Source: Gemmobacter sp034519525 (GTDB taxonomy: Bacteria > Pseudomonadota > Alphaproteobacteria > Rhodobacterales > Rhodobacteraceae). From it: a stretch of 64,000 nucleotides of DNA. The stretch is from contig JAXHOJ010000042.1 of the NCBI GenBank assembly GCA_034519525.1, forward strand, positions 72,297 through 136,296, written 5' to 3'. The notes beneath the pieces were generated by a model. That model was not told the DNA's origin and did no database searches. It saw only the letters and a list, made by a program, of their open reading frames with translations. This document shows, in pieces, positions 36,178 to 46,365 of the stretch. Both the position numbers and the translations under genes were made by a program. Positions within the stretch are counted from its first letter, which is position 1, and the number at the start of each line of letters is the position of its first letter.

Positions 36178-37102
36178 CACGCCTCCTCCACAAAACGATA
36201 GCCGCCATCCGCCGCCTCGGCCCGGCCGATGCCGCCGCCGGGCAGATGATAGCCGATCAGCGCGATCTGTTCCGCCGCCAGCCGCTGCAACAGCGCACTG
36301 CGGGTGGCCGCCGCCAAAGCCCCGTCCTGATCCGAACCCGAGGCCCAATCCGGCCGTTCAAAGGCAACATGATGATTGCCGATGCAATCGCCCAGCACCA
36401 TGGCGGTATTCGATCCGTTCCCCACCTCATAGGCCATGTGGCCCGGCGTATGGCCCGGGGTCAGCCGGGCGGCGATGCCGGGCAGCTGGCTCTTGCGCCA
36501 TCGGTCAACACTTGCGGATCGATCTGCAGCCACGCGCCAGCCGCCGCGCGGCGCCAATGGCAAAGGTGGTGCGGGCATCGCCAATCGTGTTCGGCGTTTC
36601 GGGGTTCATCCAGTAATCAAATTCGGCCTGCCCGATCATATAGCTCGGCATTGGCGAAAACCGGCTCGTCGAATTCATCCAGCAGGCCCCACAGGTGATC
36701 GGGGTGGCCATGGGTGAACAGCACATGCGTCACATCCTCGGGCGCCAGATCCAGCGCGGACAGCGCCTCGGCCAGCTTGCCGGCCGTGGGCTGGAAATCC
36801 GGGCCAGCCCCCACGTCGAACAGCACGGTATGGGTGCCATCGCGCAGCAGCGTGACGTTGCAGGGCGGTGTCAGCTGATCGGTGGGCAGGCCGTATTTGC
36901 GGATGATCGCCTGCATCTCCGCCTGCGGCATCCCACCCAGGATGAAATCTCCGGGCAGCACCAGATGGCCATCCGACAGCGTGTCGATCCGCATCGCGCC
37001 CAGCTCAAGGCGTGCTTGCCGCCCAGAGCACGGCGCGGCGCCAGTGGCATGAGCCAGCGCGGCGGCAGCCAGTAGTCAAGGAAATGGCGGCGGGTCGAGC
37101 AT
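36177..37102 (-). CDS. soxG: SoxG-like metallo-beta-lactamase-fold hydrolase (several frameshifts)
   Basis: A second MBL-fold protein of about 308 residues, here with an intact metal motif (VLFTHGHPDHLWG), plus DVGAGPDFQPTAGKL, LTPGHTPGHMAYEV and VLGDCIGNHHVAFERPDW. The N-terminus, spread over two frames, gives a Tat-type leader: STRRHFL followed by LLAAAALAHATGAAP. Shifts lie near 37070, 37090, 36650 and 36520. The start at 37102 is therefore inferred. It occupies the SoxG place in the operon and is probably a periplasmic zinc hydrolase of unknown substrate. Confidence 0.72.
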
Positions 37103-37126
37103 GGTGAGCACCTGTTGCAATGAAGG

Positions 37127-37150
37127 GCGGGCGCCCCGCAAGGCGCCCGC
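37127..37150 (-). terminator. Intercistronic hairpin between soxF and soxG
   Basis: A perfect 9-base-pair GC stem (37127-37135 with 37142-37150) with a six-base loop lies between the soxF stop and soxG start. There is no T-run, so partial termination or mRNA stabilisation is more likely than a full stop. Confidence 0.45.
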
Positions 37151-37168
37151 AGTCAGGGACGGATGGTT

Positions 37169-38445
37169 TTAGCCAAAGATGTCGGCGGTGATGCCCGCAT
37201 ACCAGCCAAGGCTTTCCTCATAGGTGGCCTTGCGCAGCGCGGCATCCTCGCCCGTCTGGCTGATGAAACTTTCCACCGAGGCGATCTTTTCCGGCGTGGG
37301 TTCGTAGGAGGCCCCCACCTTCACCCCGTCATCCGGCGCGATCAGCGACCAGCAGGTGTTGGAATAGCGCGCGGGAAAGACCTTGGACTGCGGTCAATTC
37401 GCCGCGGATCGCCATCGCCGCCACCTTGGCCTGGCTATTGGCCGAAAAGCCGGATTTCGGCATGTCGCCCTGCGCCGAGCTGTCACCCAGAACCCAGGTG
37501 TTTTCATCCATCTTCGATTTCATCGTATCTGGATGCACCGGCGCCCAGCCACTGTCATCCGTCACCCCTGCAAGTGCGGCGATCTTGCCCGCCACCTGCC
37601 CGGGGATGACGTTGCAGACATCCACCTTCTGCGCCTCGCCATCGACCACCACCTCCATGGTATCGGCGCGCACTTCCACCGCAGCGCCGCCGAAATCGGG
37701 GCCGACCCATTCGACCATCCCGTCGTAGTGCCGCGCCCAGCCTTCCTCGAACAGAGCCTGTTTCGAATAGTTCTCCTTGGGGTCCAGCACCAGGATCTTG
37801 GCGGTCGGGTTCTTCTGCTTCAGCACATGGGCCACCATGCTGATCCGCTCATAGGGCCCGGGCGGGCAGCGATAGGGGTTGGGCGGGGCGACCATGGCAA
37901 AGGTGCCGCCCTGCGGCATTTCCTCGACCATCTTCTTCAACAGCTGGGTCTGCGGCCCGGCCTTGTAGGCATGGGGCATCACCTCCGCCACATCCAGGCT
38001 CCAGCCCGGCACCGAGCCATCCTTGAAATCAATGCCGGGCGACAGGATCAGCCGGTCATAGGGCAGCACCTGCCCGCCCGCCAGCGTCACGGTTTTCGCC
38101 GCGCGGTCTACCGCCGTCGCCATGTCATTGATGACGGTCACACCCCCGGCGGCAACCTTGTCATAGCCGTGTTGCCAGGCTTTCAAAATCGCAGAAGCCG
38201 CCCAGATAGAGGTTCGAAAAGAAGCAGGTGGTGTAAACCGGGTTCGCCTCGATCAGCGTGATATCCAGCGCGCCTGCGCTGTCCTTGGCCAGATAGCGTG
38301 CCGCCGTCGCCCCGCCTGCCCCACCGCCGATCACCACAACCTTCGGTTTCGCCTGTCCCAGCACCATGGGCGCGTAAAGCAGGCCGGTCGCAGCCCCGGT
38401 TGCAGCAAGGCCCGTTCTCAGAATGGTCCGTCTGGTCAATATCAT
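37169..38445 (-). CDS. soxF: SoxF, flavoprotein of the flavocytochrome c sulfide dehydrogenase family (frameshifted)
   Basis: About 425 residues. A Tat signal (ILTRRTILRTGLAATG) precedes the FAD-binding motif VVVIGGGAGGATAARYLA and the FccB-like YTTCFFSNLYLGG. Further matches are DRLILSPGIDFK, CPPGPYERISMVAH, KILVLDPKENYSKQ, NVIPGQVAGKIA and WVLGDSSAQGDMPKSGFSAN. The C-terminus is TCWSLIAPDDGVKVGASYEP and WYAGITADIFG. Extra bases near 38178 and 37390 break the frame. The start has a GGAGGAAA site. SoxF has sulfide dehydrogenase activity with cytochrome c and in Paracoccus stimulates sulfur oxidation; SoxE, next upstream, is its cytochrome partner. Confidence 0.88.
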
Positions 38446-38503
38446 GCGCGTTTCCTCCCAGATGCGCGGTGATGCCGGGCGCGGTTGGCTCCGCGTCTCT
38501 GGC

Positions 38504-39218
38504 TTATTCAAGCGTGGAGAAATAGGCGGCCAGCGCCGCGATTTCCTCATCCGACAGGCGGCCCGCCATCATCTGCATCACCGGATGCGGGCGCAGCTTC
38601 TGTTTGTAGGCGTGCATCGCCACCACGAAATCCTCGGCAGGCCATGCGGCGATAGAGGGGATGCCCTGATCCGATCCGTCGCGCTGATGACAGGTGATAC
38701 ATTCCGACGACAGATATTCGCCATAGGCCGGATCGCCCTTGATCCCCAGGATCGCCGGATCAAGGTCATGATCGGTCTTGCGGGCGGTGGGTTCGGCTTC
38801 GGGAATGTCGCGCGGCCGGTCAGACCATTCGCGCAGATATGCCAGCAGCGCGGCGCGCGCCTGCGGATCGGCCAGGCCGCGATAGTTCATCCTTGTGCCT
38901 GAAACCAGCGCCTTCGGATTGGCGACATAGGCATCCAGCGTTTCCAGCGTCCAGGTCAGGCCATCGCTGCCCATGCGCGCCATGCCCTTGGAATAGCTGA
39001 AATCCGCAAGCGCCCCGGCGCGGCGGCCGAAGATGCCGTTCAGCCGCGGGCCGACGCGGTTCGCAGCCTCCGTCGCCAATCTGGTGGCAGGCCGAACATT
39101 GCCGCTTGAACACCGTCTCGCCCCGCGCGGCATCCCCGATATCTTCCGCCACAACCGGGATGCCCCCGGTGACGGCGAAGACCAGCGCAGCAAGAAAGAC
39201 AGCGCGCCGGGCCATCAT
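38504..39218 (-). CDS. soxE: SoxE, diheme c-type cytochrome (frameshifted once)
   Basis: About 237 residues with a signal peptide (RRAVFLAALVFAVTGGIPVVAE) and two heme motifs, CSACH near the N-terminus and CITCH in the second half. Supporting pieces are RVGPRLNGIFGRRAG, FSYSKGMARMG and RMNYRGLADP, a class I cytochrome domain. A shift near 39070 separates the first heme motif from the rest. The start is the first of two ATG codons at 39218, directly next to the SoxD stop. SoxE accepts electrons in the periplasm, probably from SoxF. Confidence 0.87.
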
Positions 39219-40346
39219 CTACATCCCGAAGGTCGACAGATAGGCGATCACCGCCGCGCGATCCTCGGGCTTCTTCAGGCCCGCGAAAGACATCTTGGTG
39301 CCCTTCATGAAGCCTTTCGGATTTTCAAGGAACGCCTGCAAAGCGGCTTCATCCCAGATCAGCCCGCCCGCCGCCATATCGGCCAGCGGCTTGGAATATT
39401 TGAACCCCTCCACCGCACCCGCCGCATGGCCGACAATGCCGTTCAGCACCGGCCCGGTGCCGTTCTTTGCACCCTCGCCCAGCTTGTGACAGGCGGCGCA
39501 TTTCTTGAACACCTTCTCGCCTGCGGCAACCAGCGCCGGGTCGGCGGCGGCGGGTTCTGCGGGGGCTTCGGCAGCAGCGGGTTCGGTGGGGGCGGGTTCG
39601 ACTGGTTCAACTTCGGCGGGGGCTTCGGCCGCCACTTCGGCCACAACCGGCGGCGCGGTTTCGACCGCCACGCGCAGATCGGGCAGGCTGCCCGCCGGGC
39701 GGCCATCCGGGTCTTCCGGTGTCACATTCAGATCCACCGCACGTTTGGTGATTTCAGGCGTGCCCGGCACGCAATCCGCCATGCAGGGTTCGCCCTTGAA
39801 CATCACATATTCAGTTTCCGGCCGGTCATCAGGATAAAATCCATCGGCATTGGGCATCGTGATTTCGGTGAAATTGTCTTTCGACAGCACAAAATCATCT
39901 TCCACCAACCCATTGGAATACAGAAGAAAAGCCGTGATCGCATAGGTTTCGTCCGCCGTCACCGTCTGTGCCGCGCCAAAGGGCATGGAGCGGTGGACGT
40001 AATCGAACACGGTGGAAAGATAGGGCCAGTAGCTGCCCACAGTCTTGACCGGGCGCGGATCGGTCAGCGACCCTTCGCCCCCCGCCAGCACCGGCCAGCT
40101 GTCCAGCCCTTCGGCAAATTCGCCGTGGCAGCTGGCGCATTTTTCGGCGAAGACCTCTTCGCCCGTCGCCACATCGCCCGACCCTTCGGGCAGGCCGGTG
40201 CCATCGGGCAGCACCGCCACATCCCAGGCCGCGATCTCTTCGGGCAGGGCGTCGCGGCCCAGACCCAGCTTTTCGGCCATCACCGGTGCCGCGAAGGCCG
40301 AAACCGCGAAGGCCGAACCAAGAAGAAGGTTACGCGATCTCGACAT
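39219..40346 (-). CDS. soxD: SoxD, diheme cytochrome subunit of sulfane dehydrogenase
   Basis: A 375-residue periplasmic protein with a signal peptide (LLLGSAFAVSAFAAPVMA). Two cytochrome domains carry CASCH (residue about 75) and CAACH (about 280). They are joined by a Pro/Ala/Glu-rich linker near residues 220-262 (EAPAEVEPVEPAPTEP and similar), which agrees with the flexible hinge known in SoxD. With SoxC it forms the molybdenum-containing sulfane dehydrogenase that oxidises SoxY-bound sulfane sulfur and passes six electrons to cytochrome c. Start at 40346 inside soxC (17-base overlap). The frame is intact. Confidence 0.93.
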   Translation of the reverse strand: MSRSRNLLLGSAFAVSAFAAPVMAEKLGLGRDALPEEIAAWDVAVLPDGTGLPEGSGDVATGEEVFAEKCASCHGEFAEGLDSWPVLAGGEGSLTDPRPVKTVGSYWPYLSTVFDYVHRSMPFGAAQTVTADETYAITAFLLYSNGLVEDDFVLSKDNFTEITMPNADGFYPDDRPETEYVMFKGEPCMADCVPGTPEITKRAVDLNVTPEDPDGRPAGSLPDLRVAVETAPPVVAEVAAEAPAEVEPVEPAPTEPAAAEAPAEPAAADPALVAAGEKVFKKCAACHKLGEGAKNGTGPVLNGIVGHAAGAVEGFKYSKPLADMAAGGLIWDEAALQAFLENPKGFMKGTKMSFAGLKKPEDRAAVIAYLSTFGM

Positions 40347-41618
40347 TCTCGACCTCCCCATCCGCCTTGACCCACCAGGTCTGGATGCCGTTGTTATGAT
40401 AGACATTGTTCAACCCGCGAATGTCGCGCAGGGCGGCCTTTGTCGGCTGCACATAGCCGGTGTCGTCGATCGCGCGGGATTGCAGGAACATCTCCTGCCC
40501 GTCCCAGTTGATATCCAGATGGAAGCGGGTCAGCGCCTTGGCTTTCGCATCGCCGGAAATCCGCGCCTCCTGCCAGTTGCGGCCCCCATCCAGCGAGACA
40601 TCAACCCGGGTGATCCGCCCATTGCCCGACCAGGCCAGCCCGGTGATGACCAGCGGCCCCTGGCCATGGCGGATCGGCACCTGCGGGCTGGGCGAGGTGA
40701 TGACGGATTTGGCATCCATCACCCAGGTCCATTTGCGCGCCCGGCCATCGGGCATCATGTCGGTGTATTTCGAGGTTTCCTCGCGGCTTTCCACCGCCTG
40801 ATCGTAGATGCCGATCCGGCGCAGCCATTTGATCCACATATTGCCCTCCCAGCCCGGCACCACCAGCCGCACGGGATAACCATGTTCCTTGCGCAAAGCC
40901 TCGCCATTGGCGAAGAAGGCCACCAGCACATCATCCATCGCCTTTTCCAGCGGGATCGACCGCCCGTTGGAACTGGCATCGGCGCCTTCGGCGTAAACCC
41001 ATTTGCCCTCGGGCTTCACCCCCGCCTCTTCCAGCAGATAGCGCAGCGGGATGCCGGTATATTCCATGTTATGGATCATGCCCTGGGTATACTGGCAGCC
41101 CTCCAGCTGGGCCCCGCCCCATTCCATGCCGCCATTGGCCGCGCATTCGCAGAAGGCCACCGTCAGCATGCGCGCGGGAAGCGCAGCAGGTCTTCAAAGC
41201 TGAAGACCAGCGGCTTTTCCACCAGCCCGTTGATCATCAGCCGGTAATCCTGTTTCGACAGCTCGATGGCGCCGGAATGGTGCCGCTCGAACGCGCAGCC
41301 CTGCGGGGTGATCGTGCCTTCCAGCGCATGGATCGGCGTGAAGTTGATCGAGCTGACCGGGCTTTCCGTCAGCCATTCGACATTGCGCCGGGTCACATGG
41401 CTTTCAAAGCGGATCGGCATGCCATAGGGCGCGGCATCCACCGGATCGCCAAAGGCCGAGGCCCAATCCTGCACTTCGGTAATCAGCGGGTCAGGCCCCG
41501 CCGCCTTTGCGGTGGTGGCCCCGGCCACCAGCCCCGCACCGGCCAGCGCCGAATTGCGGAGGAAGCCGCGGCGCGAGGGGCCGGTTACGGGTTCGTCGGT
41601 CATCCGGTCATCAGACAT
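40330..41618 (-). CDS. soxC: SoxC, molybdenum subunit of sulfane dehydrogenase (frameshifted once)
   Basis: About 430 residues of the sulfite-oxidase family. A Tat leader (SRRGFLRNSALAGAGLVAG) is expected for a cofactor-containing protein. The pterin domain includes INFTPIHALEGTITPQG, FERHHSGAIEL, the Mo-ligand cysteine in CECAANGGMEWGGAQ, and VRLVVPGWEGNMWIKWLRRI. The C-terminal dimerisation domain has SLDGGRNWQEARI. A frameshift lies near 41168, just before the cysteine motif. Partner of SoxD. Presence of SoxCD normally means full oxidation of thiosulfate to sulfate without sulfur globules. Confidence 0.9.
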
Positions 41619-41640
41619 GGCGAACGCTCCTTCCTTGGTT

Positions 41641-43335
41641 TCAGATGCCGGTCACGGTGACCGAGGTATTGGGTTCAAGCCGCACGGTGCCGATCTTGCG
41701 GATATGTGCCTCCAGCACGTCCCAGATCTGCGGGCCTTCGGTGCCTTCGTTCACGCTGGCCCAGCCCGCCACGGTGTAGGATTTCGCGGCATCCACCGCT
41801 TCGCCGGTATCGGCCAGCGCCAGCGCGGAAATCCGTTCGCCAATCGGTTTCGACACGTCGATGGCATAGGCCAGCCCGCCCACGCGCACCATGTCGCCGC
41901 CCTGCTGGTAATAGGGATCGGTGTTGAACAGGTTGTCGGCCACGTCTTCCAGAATGGTCTTCAGCGTCTCGCCCGTCATTTCGGTGCGGTAGCAGGCGCC
42001 ATAGGTCATCGAGGTGACGTTGTGGATGTCTTCGCGGGTGATCGCATCGCCGGGCAGCAGCGAGGTGCCCCAGCGCACGCCGGGCGACATGGCGATCTGC
42101 GCATCGCGTTCGCTGCGGATGGCGTTGCAGATCAGGTCATCCCAGGTGCCGTTGAAATTGCCGCGGCGATACAGCAGGCTTTCGGTGGTGCCGATCTGTT
42201 CTTCCAGCTGCGCCTTGTAAGGCGCGCGCTCGCTGTCGATCAGCGCGGCCATTTCGGCATCCGGCGCGATCACATCGGAAAAGACCGGGATCAGCTTGTG
42301 GCGGAAGCCCATCATCCGGCCATCGCGCACATCCAGATCGACGCGGGACACGAACTTGCCGTTCGATCCGCTGGCAATCAGGATCGTCTCACCCACCAGC
42401 ACGGGTTCGGGCACGGCATCATGGGTATGGCCGGTCAGGATCACGTCGATGCCCTTTCACCCGGCTGACCATCTTGCTTGTCGACGTCAAAACCGTTGTG
42501 CGACAGGCAGACCACCAGATCCACGCCTTCGGCGCGCACCTCATCCACCATTTCCTGCATCCGCTCCTCACGGATGCCGAAGCTGTAATCGGGGAACATC
42601 CAGCCGGGGTTGGCGATGGGCATATAGGGGAAGGCCTGCCCGATCACCGCGATCCGCAACCCGCCGCTTTTCGAAGATCTTGTAAGGCTCGAACGCCGGT
42701 TCATCCCATTCCACGTCAAAGATATTGGCGCCGAGGAAAGGGAAAGGCAGCGTTTCCACGATCTCTTTCACCCGGTCCTGGCCATAGGTCCATTCCCAAT
42801 GGCTGGTCATCGCCTCCACCCCCAGCTGGTTCATGACATTCACCATGTCCTGCCCCTTGGTTAGGAACGAGGTCATGGAGCCATGCCAGGTATCGCCGCC
42901 GTCCAGCAGGATCGCATCAGGGCGCGCCGCGCGGATCGCCTTGACCACGGTGGCCACCCGATCCATCCCGCCCATCCGGCCATAGGCGCGACCCAGGGAT
43001 TCAAAATCCGGGTAAGACAGCGCATAGGCTTCGGGCGATTTCGGCGCGATGCCGAACATCTTCTGGAAATCGGCGCCGGTCACATGGGGCGCATGGCCCT
43101 TGGCATCGCCCACGCCCAGATTGATCTCCGGCTCGCGGAACCAGACGGGTTTCAGCTGGGCATGAAGATCGGTGATATGGATCAGGGTGACATTGCCAAA
43201 ATCATCGAACTGCAGCAACTGATCCTGTGTCAGCGTCTGCTGGGCTGCCAGCTTTGCCCAATTGCCGAAACCGGATGCCCCGATGATGGCCGATGTGGCC
43301 ATGGCGGCCTGCATGAACTCGCGGCGGGTAATCAT
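41641..43335 (-). CDS. soxB: SoxB, thiosulfohydrolase (frameshifted)
   Basis: About 565 residues. A Tat leader (MITRREFMQAAMATSAIIG) follows a GAGGAG site. Di-manganese site motifs are HITDLHAQLKPVWFREPE and LLDGGDTWHGS, then LSHNGFDVDK and TGHTHDAVPEPV. The C-terminal 5'-nucleotidase-like domain has RRGNFNGTWDDLICNAIR and SPGVRWGTSLLPGD. Shifts lie near 42667 and 42465. SoxB hydrolyses the sulfonate from SoxY-cysteine S-thiosulfonate and releases sulfate, and is the usual marker gene for thiosulfate oxidation. Confidence 0.93.
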
Positions 43336-43371
43336 CCCGGTCTCCTCGTCTGCGTCTGGTCTTGGGGCATG

Positions 43372-43408
43372 GCCGGACCTGCCGCGCGACAACGCGCGCC
43401 GGTCCGGC
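43372..43408 (-). terminator. Intercistronic hairpin between soxA and soxB
   Basis: GCCGGACC (43372-43379) pairs with GGTCCGGC (43401-43408), with a further CGCGCG pairing inside. It lies in the 126-base gap between the soxA stop and the soxB start, the largest gap of the soxX-H run, and may set the ratio of SoxXYZA to downstream proteins. Confidence 0.4.
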
Positions 43409-43461
43409 TGCCAATGTGATGGGGGAAGATGCGGCCGCCAGTCACCCGGCGGCCGATGGGC

Positions 43462-44364
43462 TCAGTGCCGGACAGATACGCCCTCGACGCTCAGCCCGTT
43501 GCCGCGCGAGGCAACGTAAAGCTCCAGCGCCTTGAACTCGTCCGATCCGGCCTTGAAGGTTTCGGCCCGGGTATCGCGCACACAGCCGACAAACCGCTGC
43601 TGTGCCGAAAGGATGCCCGCATCCTTCAGGCGATAGGCCGGAAAACCGTTGATCTGGCCCTGGCTCAGATGGTCGGCGCGGATCATCCTGCCCTGATTAT
43701 CCTCGTGGCAATTGGCGCAAGACATTTCCAGCTGCCCGAAGCGGGTGTAATAGATTTCCTTGCCTTTTTCCCAGAAGGCTGCCGCCGGGCCGTCAATGGC
43801 GACATTGACCGCCATCCCGCGCGACTGCACGGAAATCAGCGCCAGCATGTCCTTCATCTTGTCCCCGGTCCAGCCCCAGGCCTCCAGCCCCATGCGTTCG
43901 GTGACGCAGCCGTTGATGTAATCTTCCATCAGCATCAGCTTGCCCGAGGTCGCATCCACCCGTGGCAGCGTGGCCCGCAGGCCCGCCATGGTTTCCGGCC
44001 CCTGATGGCAGCCCGCGCAGCTTTCACCCTTGGCACCCTGGGCCTTGTTCCAGCTGTCCATCCCGCGATCCATGAACACCATGCCCGGATTGTCGAAATC
44101 ATCGCGTTCCAGATCGCGGGTTTCATCCTCGCGGTAGTGCCAGCCCGACCAGATCGTATCCATCACATCCTTCAGATGCTCTGGCGCGGGGGCGCTGGTG
44201 GTCAGGGTCAGCGGGCCATCATCGGTTTCGATGGTCAGCGTATCTTCCACCGGATCGGCAAAAGCCGCGCCCGCAAGGGCAAGGCCCAGAACCGCCGCAG
44301 CGGCCATTCCGCGTACCGCCCCGGCGGCATGGGGTGCAAATCCCGTCTTGGTATAGCGCTGCAT
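43462..44364 (-). CDS. soxA: SoxA, diheme cytochrome subunit of SoxAX
   Basis: A 300-residue periplasmic protein with a signal peptide (MAAAAVLGLALAGAAFA). Heme motifs are CAGCH and CANCH, and the cysteine in RFVGCVRDTRAE corresponds to the heme-ligating cysteine that is modified to persulfide in SoxA. The ATG at 44364 is preceded by GGGAGGAG. SoxAX joins thiosulfate to the SoxY cysteine with release of two electrons. The frame is intact. It is 27 bases downstream of soxZ. Confidence 0.94.
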   Translation of the reverse strand: MQRYTKTGFAPHAAGAVRGMAAAAVLGLALAGAAFADPVEDTLTIETDDGPLTLTTSAPAPEHLKDVMDTIWSGWHYREDETRDLERDDFDNPGMVFMDRGMDSWNKAQGAKGESCAGCHQGPETMAGLRATLPRVDATSGKLMLMEDYINGCVTERMGLEAWGWTGDKMKDMLALISVQSRGMAVNVAIDGPAAAFWEKGKEIYYTRFGQLEMSCANCHEDNQGRMIRADHLSQGQINGFPAYRLKDAGILSAQQRFVGCVRDTRAETFKAGSDEFKALELYVASRGNGLSVEGVSVRH

Positions 44365-44391
44365 GGCGTCTCCTCCCTTGACCAGCAACGC

Positions 44392-44721
44392 TCAGGCGAC
44401 TTCGATCGGCTTCACGTCTTCGTAGACGGAGCCATCGTCATCATACCAGGTGAACTTGAATTCGCCCGCCGCATCCACCTTGGCGTCAAATTCGAAATAG
44501 GGGTTGGTCGACACCGCAGGGTCGATCGCCACATCCACCACATTGACCCCGTTCAGGTCACAGGTGAAGCGGTTGATGATCGACCGCGGGATCAGCTTGC
44601 CTTCCGCATCCTTGCGCTGGCCCGATTCCATCTTGTGGGAAATCAGGGCCTTGATGGTGACGGCCTCGCCCGCCTTTGCCGATTTCGGAACCTTCACGCG
44701 GGGTTTTGCATCATCTGCCAT
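44392..44721 (-). CDS. soxZ: SoxZ, partner subunit of the sulfur carrier SoxYZ
   Basis: A 109-residue protein without signal peptide, as normal for SoxZ, which is exported together with SoxY. It has the typical immunoglobulin-like fold sequences KSAKAGEAVTIKALISHKM, GQRKDAEGKLIPR, NPYFEFDAKVDAAGEFKFTW and DDDGSVYED. Start at 44721 with AGGAGGA upstream. It binds SoxY 23 bases downstream of soxY. Confidence 0.95.
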   Translation of the reverse strand: MADDAKPRVKVPKSAKAGEAVTIKALISHKMESGQRKDAEGKLIPRSIINRFTCDLNGVNVVDVAIDPAVSTNPYFEFDAKVDAAGEFKFTWYDDDGSVYEDVKPIEVA

Positions 44722-44744
44722 AGTCGTTCCTCCTGTTCCTGAAA

Positions 44745-45164
44745 TCAGCCGCCGCAGCCGCCGATGGTCACCTTTACGGTGGTCTGTGCCTGCACCACCG
44801 AACCGTCCGCCATCTTGGCCAGTGCAACCACATCCTGCGTCTTGGCCAGGCGGATACGGGTTGCAGCCCGCTGGCTGGCCGCCGCCGGGCCGAAGGTAAA
44901 GGTGGCCACGGCCGGTTCGGGGTTGCCAACCGCCAGCAGCATGATCGCCACCGCGCCGGGGGCATCCACTTCGACCGGAACGGTATTGCCGTTTTCCGCG
45001 ATTTCCGGCGCGGTCAGGGTAATCCCGCCGGTGCCCGGCGCCGCGCCCCCGGTAAAGCTGCTGGTCAGCTCTTCCGTTGTGGCAGCCAAAGCCCAGCCCG
45101 GCAGCGCCGCGGCAGCGATCCCGCCAAAACCGGCCCAAAGGGCATCACGTCTCGTCAGTTTCAT
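44745..45164 (-). CDS. soxY: SoxY, sulfur-carrier subunit of SoxYZ
   Basis: A 139-residue protein. The Tat leader (KLTRRDALWAGFGGIAAAAL) ends near ALAAT. The C-terminal GGCGG is the swinging arm whose cysteine carries the sulfur intermediates. Two ATG codons are in frame (45170 and 45164); AAGGAG touches the first and is six bases before the second, so I chose 45164. Partner of SoxZ, substrate of SoxAX, SoxB and SoxCD. Frame intact. Confidence 0.95.
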   Translation of the reverse strand: MKLTRRDALWAGFGGIAAAALPGWALAATTEELTSSFTGGAAPGTGGITLTAPEIAENGNTVPVEVDAPGAVAIMLLAVGNPEPAVATFTFGPAAASQRAATRIRLAKTQDVVALAKMADGSVVQAQTTVKVTIGGCGG

Positions 45165-45191
45165 CTTCATCTCCTTGAACTCTGGCGCCTG

Positions 45192-45666
45192 TCACTCTTT
45201 GAGGGTGAGCAGATAGGCCACGACATCTTCGATTTGCTGCGCGGTCAGGATCGGCGGCCAGATCGCCTTCCGGTGCCTTGCCGGTGTAGCCATTGCCCGG
45301 ACGGATGAAGCCTTCGGTCTTGTAGAAGGCGGGCATGAAGCTGCCCTCGAAGGTCATCTTGGCATTGGCGACGATGCCGCGCAGCTGCGGTTCGGAATAG
45401 CGATCCGCCACCCCGTCCAGCGGCGGGGCAATATCCCCCGGAAACTGCACATCCGGCAGCGCGGCGATCTGGTGACAGGCCACGCAATTGCCAAGCGCAG
45501 CGGTGGTCATGACCTTTGCCCCATTTTCGGCATCGCCCGGAGCACCGGACAGCGAAACCGCGACCGCACCCTCGGCATAGGTCACGTCTTTCGGCGCGGT
45601 TTCACAGACGGCTGGCGTTGCAGCGGCCAAAGCCACCGCCGACGCCAGCCAGAGCTGGCGATTCAT
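45192..45666 (-). CDS. soxX: SoxX, monoheme cytochrome subunit of SoxAX (frameshift near the 3' end)
   Basis: About 158 residues with a signal peptide (MNRQLWLASAVALAAATPAVC) and a single heme motif NCVACHQ, followed by PGDIAPPLDGVADRY and the axial-ligand region KMTFEGSFMPAFY. An extra base near 45245 throws the end out of frame; the true C-terminus (ILTAQQIEDVVAYLLTLKE) is readable and ends at 45192. It is the first gene of the soxXYZABCDEFGH run and lies downstream of the AT-rich inverted repeat at 45734-45766. Confidence 0.9.
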
Positions 45667-45733
45667 GGCGATCCTCCCTGATCTCTCCCATGGCTAAACG
45701 ATAGACCGCGCCGTGGCACCGTGCTTGCAACAG

Positions 45734-45766
45734 AAATATATGTGATCCTTGAATATTCATATATTT
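45734..45766. promoter_or_regulatory. Inverted repeat in the soxW-soxX intergenic region, probable SoxR operator
   Basis: AAATATATG (45734-45742) and CATATATTT (45758-45766) form perfect 9-base arms separated by 15 bases, within the only AT-rich patch around. An overlapping word ATTCATATATTTGCTAAT (45755-45772) shares ATTAGCA/TGCTAAT with the site at 47169-47184. The position, 68-100 bases before soxX, suits control of soxXYZABCDEFGH. From published work on Paracoccus, SoxR binds the soxS-soxV and soxW-soxX regions. Confidence 0.6.
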
Positions 45767-45777
45767 GCTAATGGCAT

Positions 45778-46365
45778 TCAAGCCGACGTGCCGTCAGTTG
45801 CCGCGCTCATCCGGCTTGCGAGGAACTTCTGGAAATGCTCGCCGTTCTGATATCCGTGATCGCGCACCCAGGTCAGCAGCGCCGCCGTGGTCCCCTTGCC
45901 GAAGGCGCCGGGCATCATCGCCACCGCCGATTCTGCCGCTGTGCGGTCTGCGGCCACCTCTTCGGGCAGAAAGATCAGCGTGGGGGTGAACATCACACCC
46001 CAGCGCACCGCCATATCCTTTTCCGGCAGCACGGTGCCGTCGAAATCCGTCACCTCGACATCGCCGAACAGGTTGATCTGCACGACGAAGTAATGATCCC
46101 GGATCAGCGCGTCGATACCGGGATCGGGGAAGACCTCTTCGTGCATTTTGGTGCAATAGATGCAGCCGCGCTGTTCCACCGTGATCAACAGGCGCTTGCC
46201 CTCGGCATTGGCTTCGGCCAGATCCTCGCGCAGATCCTTGAAGGTTTCGCGCAGCCAATCTGGCTTGTGCAGCCCGTCATCCCCCAGTTCCGACGCGCAA
46301 GGCGCGGGCGAGCGGATCAGAGAACAGGGCGGCGGTCAGGGCTGTCAGACGCAGCAGCGGGTCAT
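45778..46365 (-). CDS. soxW: SoxW, periplasmic thioredoxin (frameshifted near the N-terminus)
   Basis: About 195 residues of thioredoxin fold. The active site is EQRGCIYCTKMHEEVFPD (C-x-x-C), preceded by GDDGLHKPDWLRETFKDL and EANAEGKRLLITV, and followed by WGVMFTPTLIFLP. The leader is readable as PLLRLTALTAALFSDPLARAL in another frame; shifts lie near 46355 and 46290. The ATG at 46365 overlaps the soxV stop. SoxW receives electrons from SoxV in the periplasm and serves reductive reactivation of SoxYZ in Paracoccus. Confidence 0.87.
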
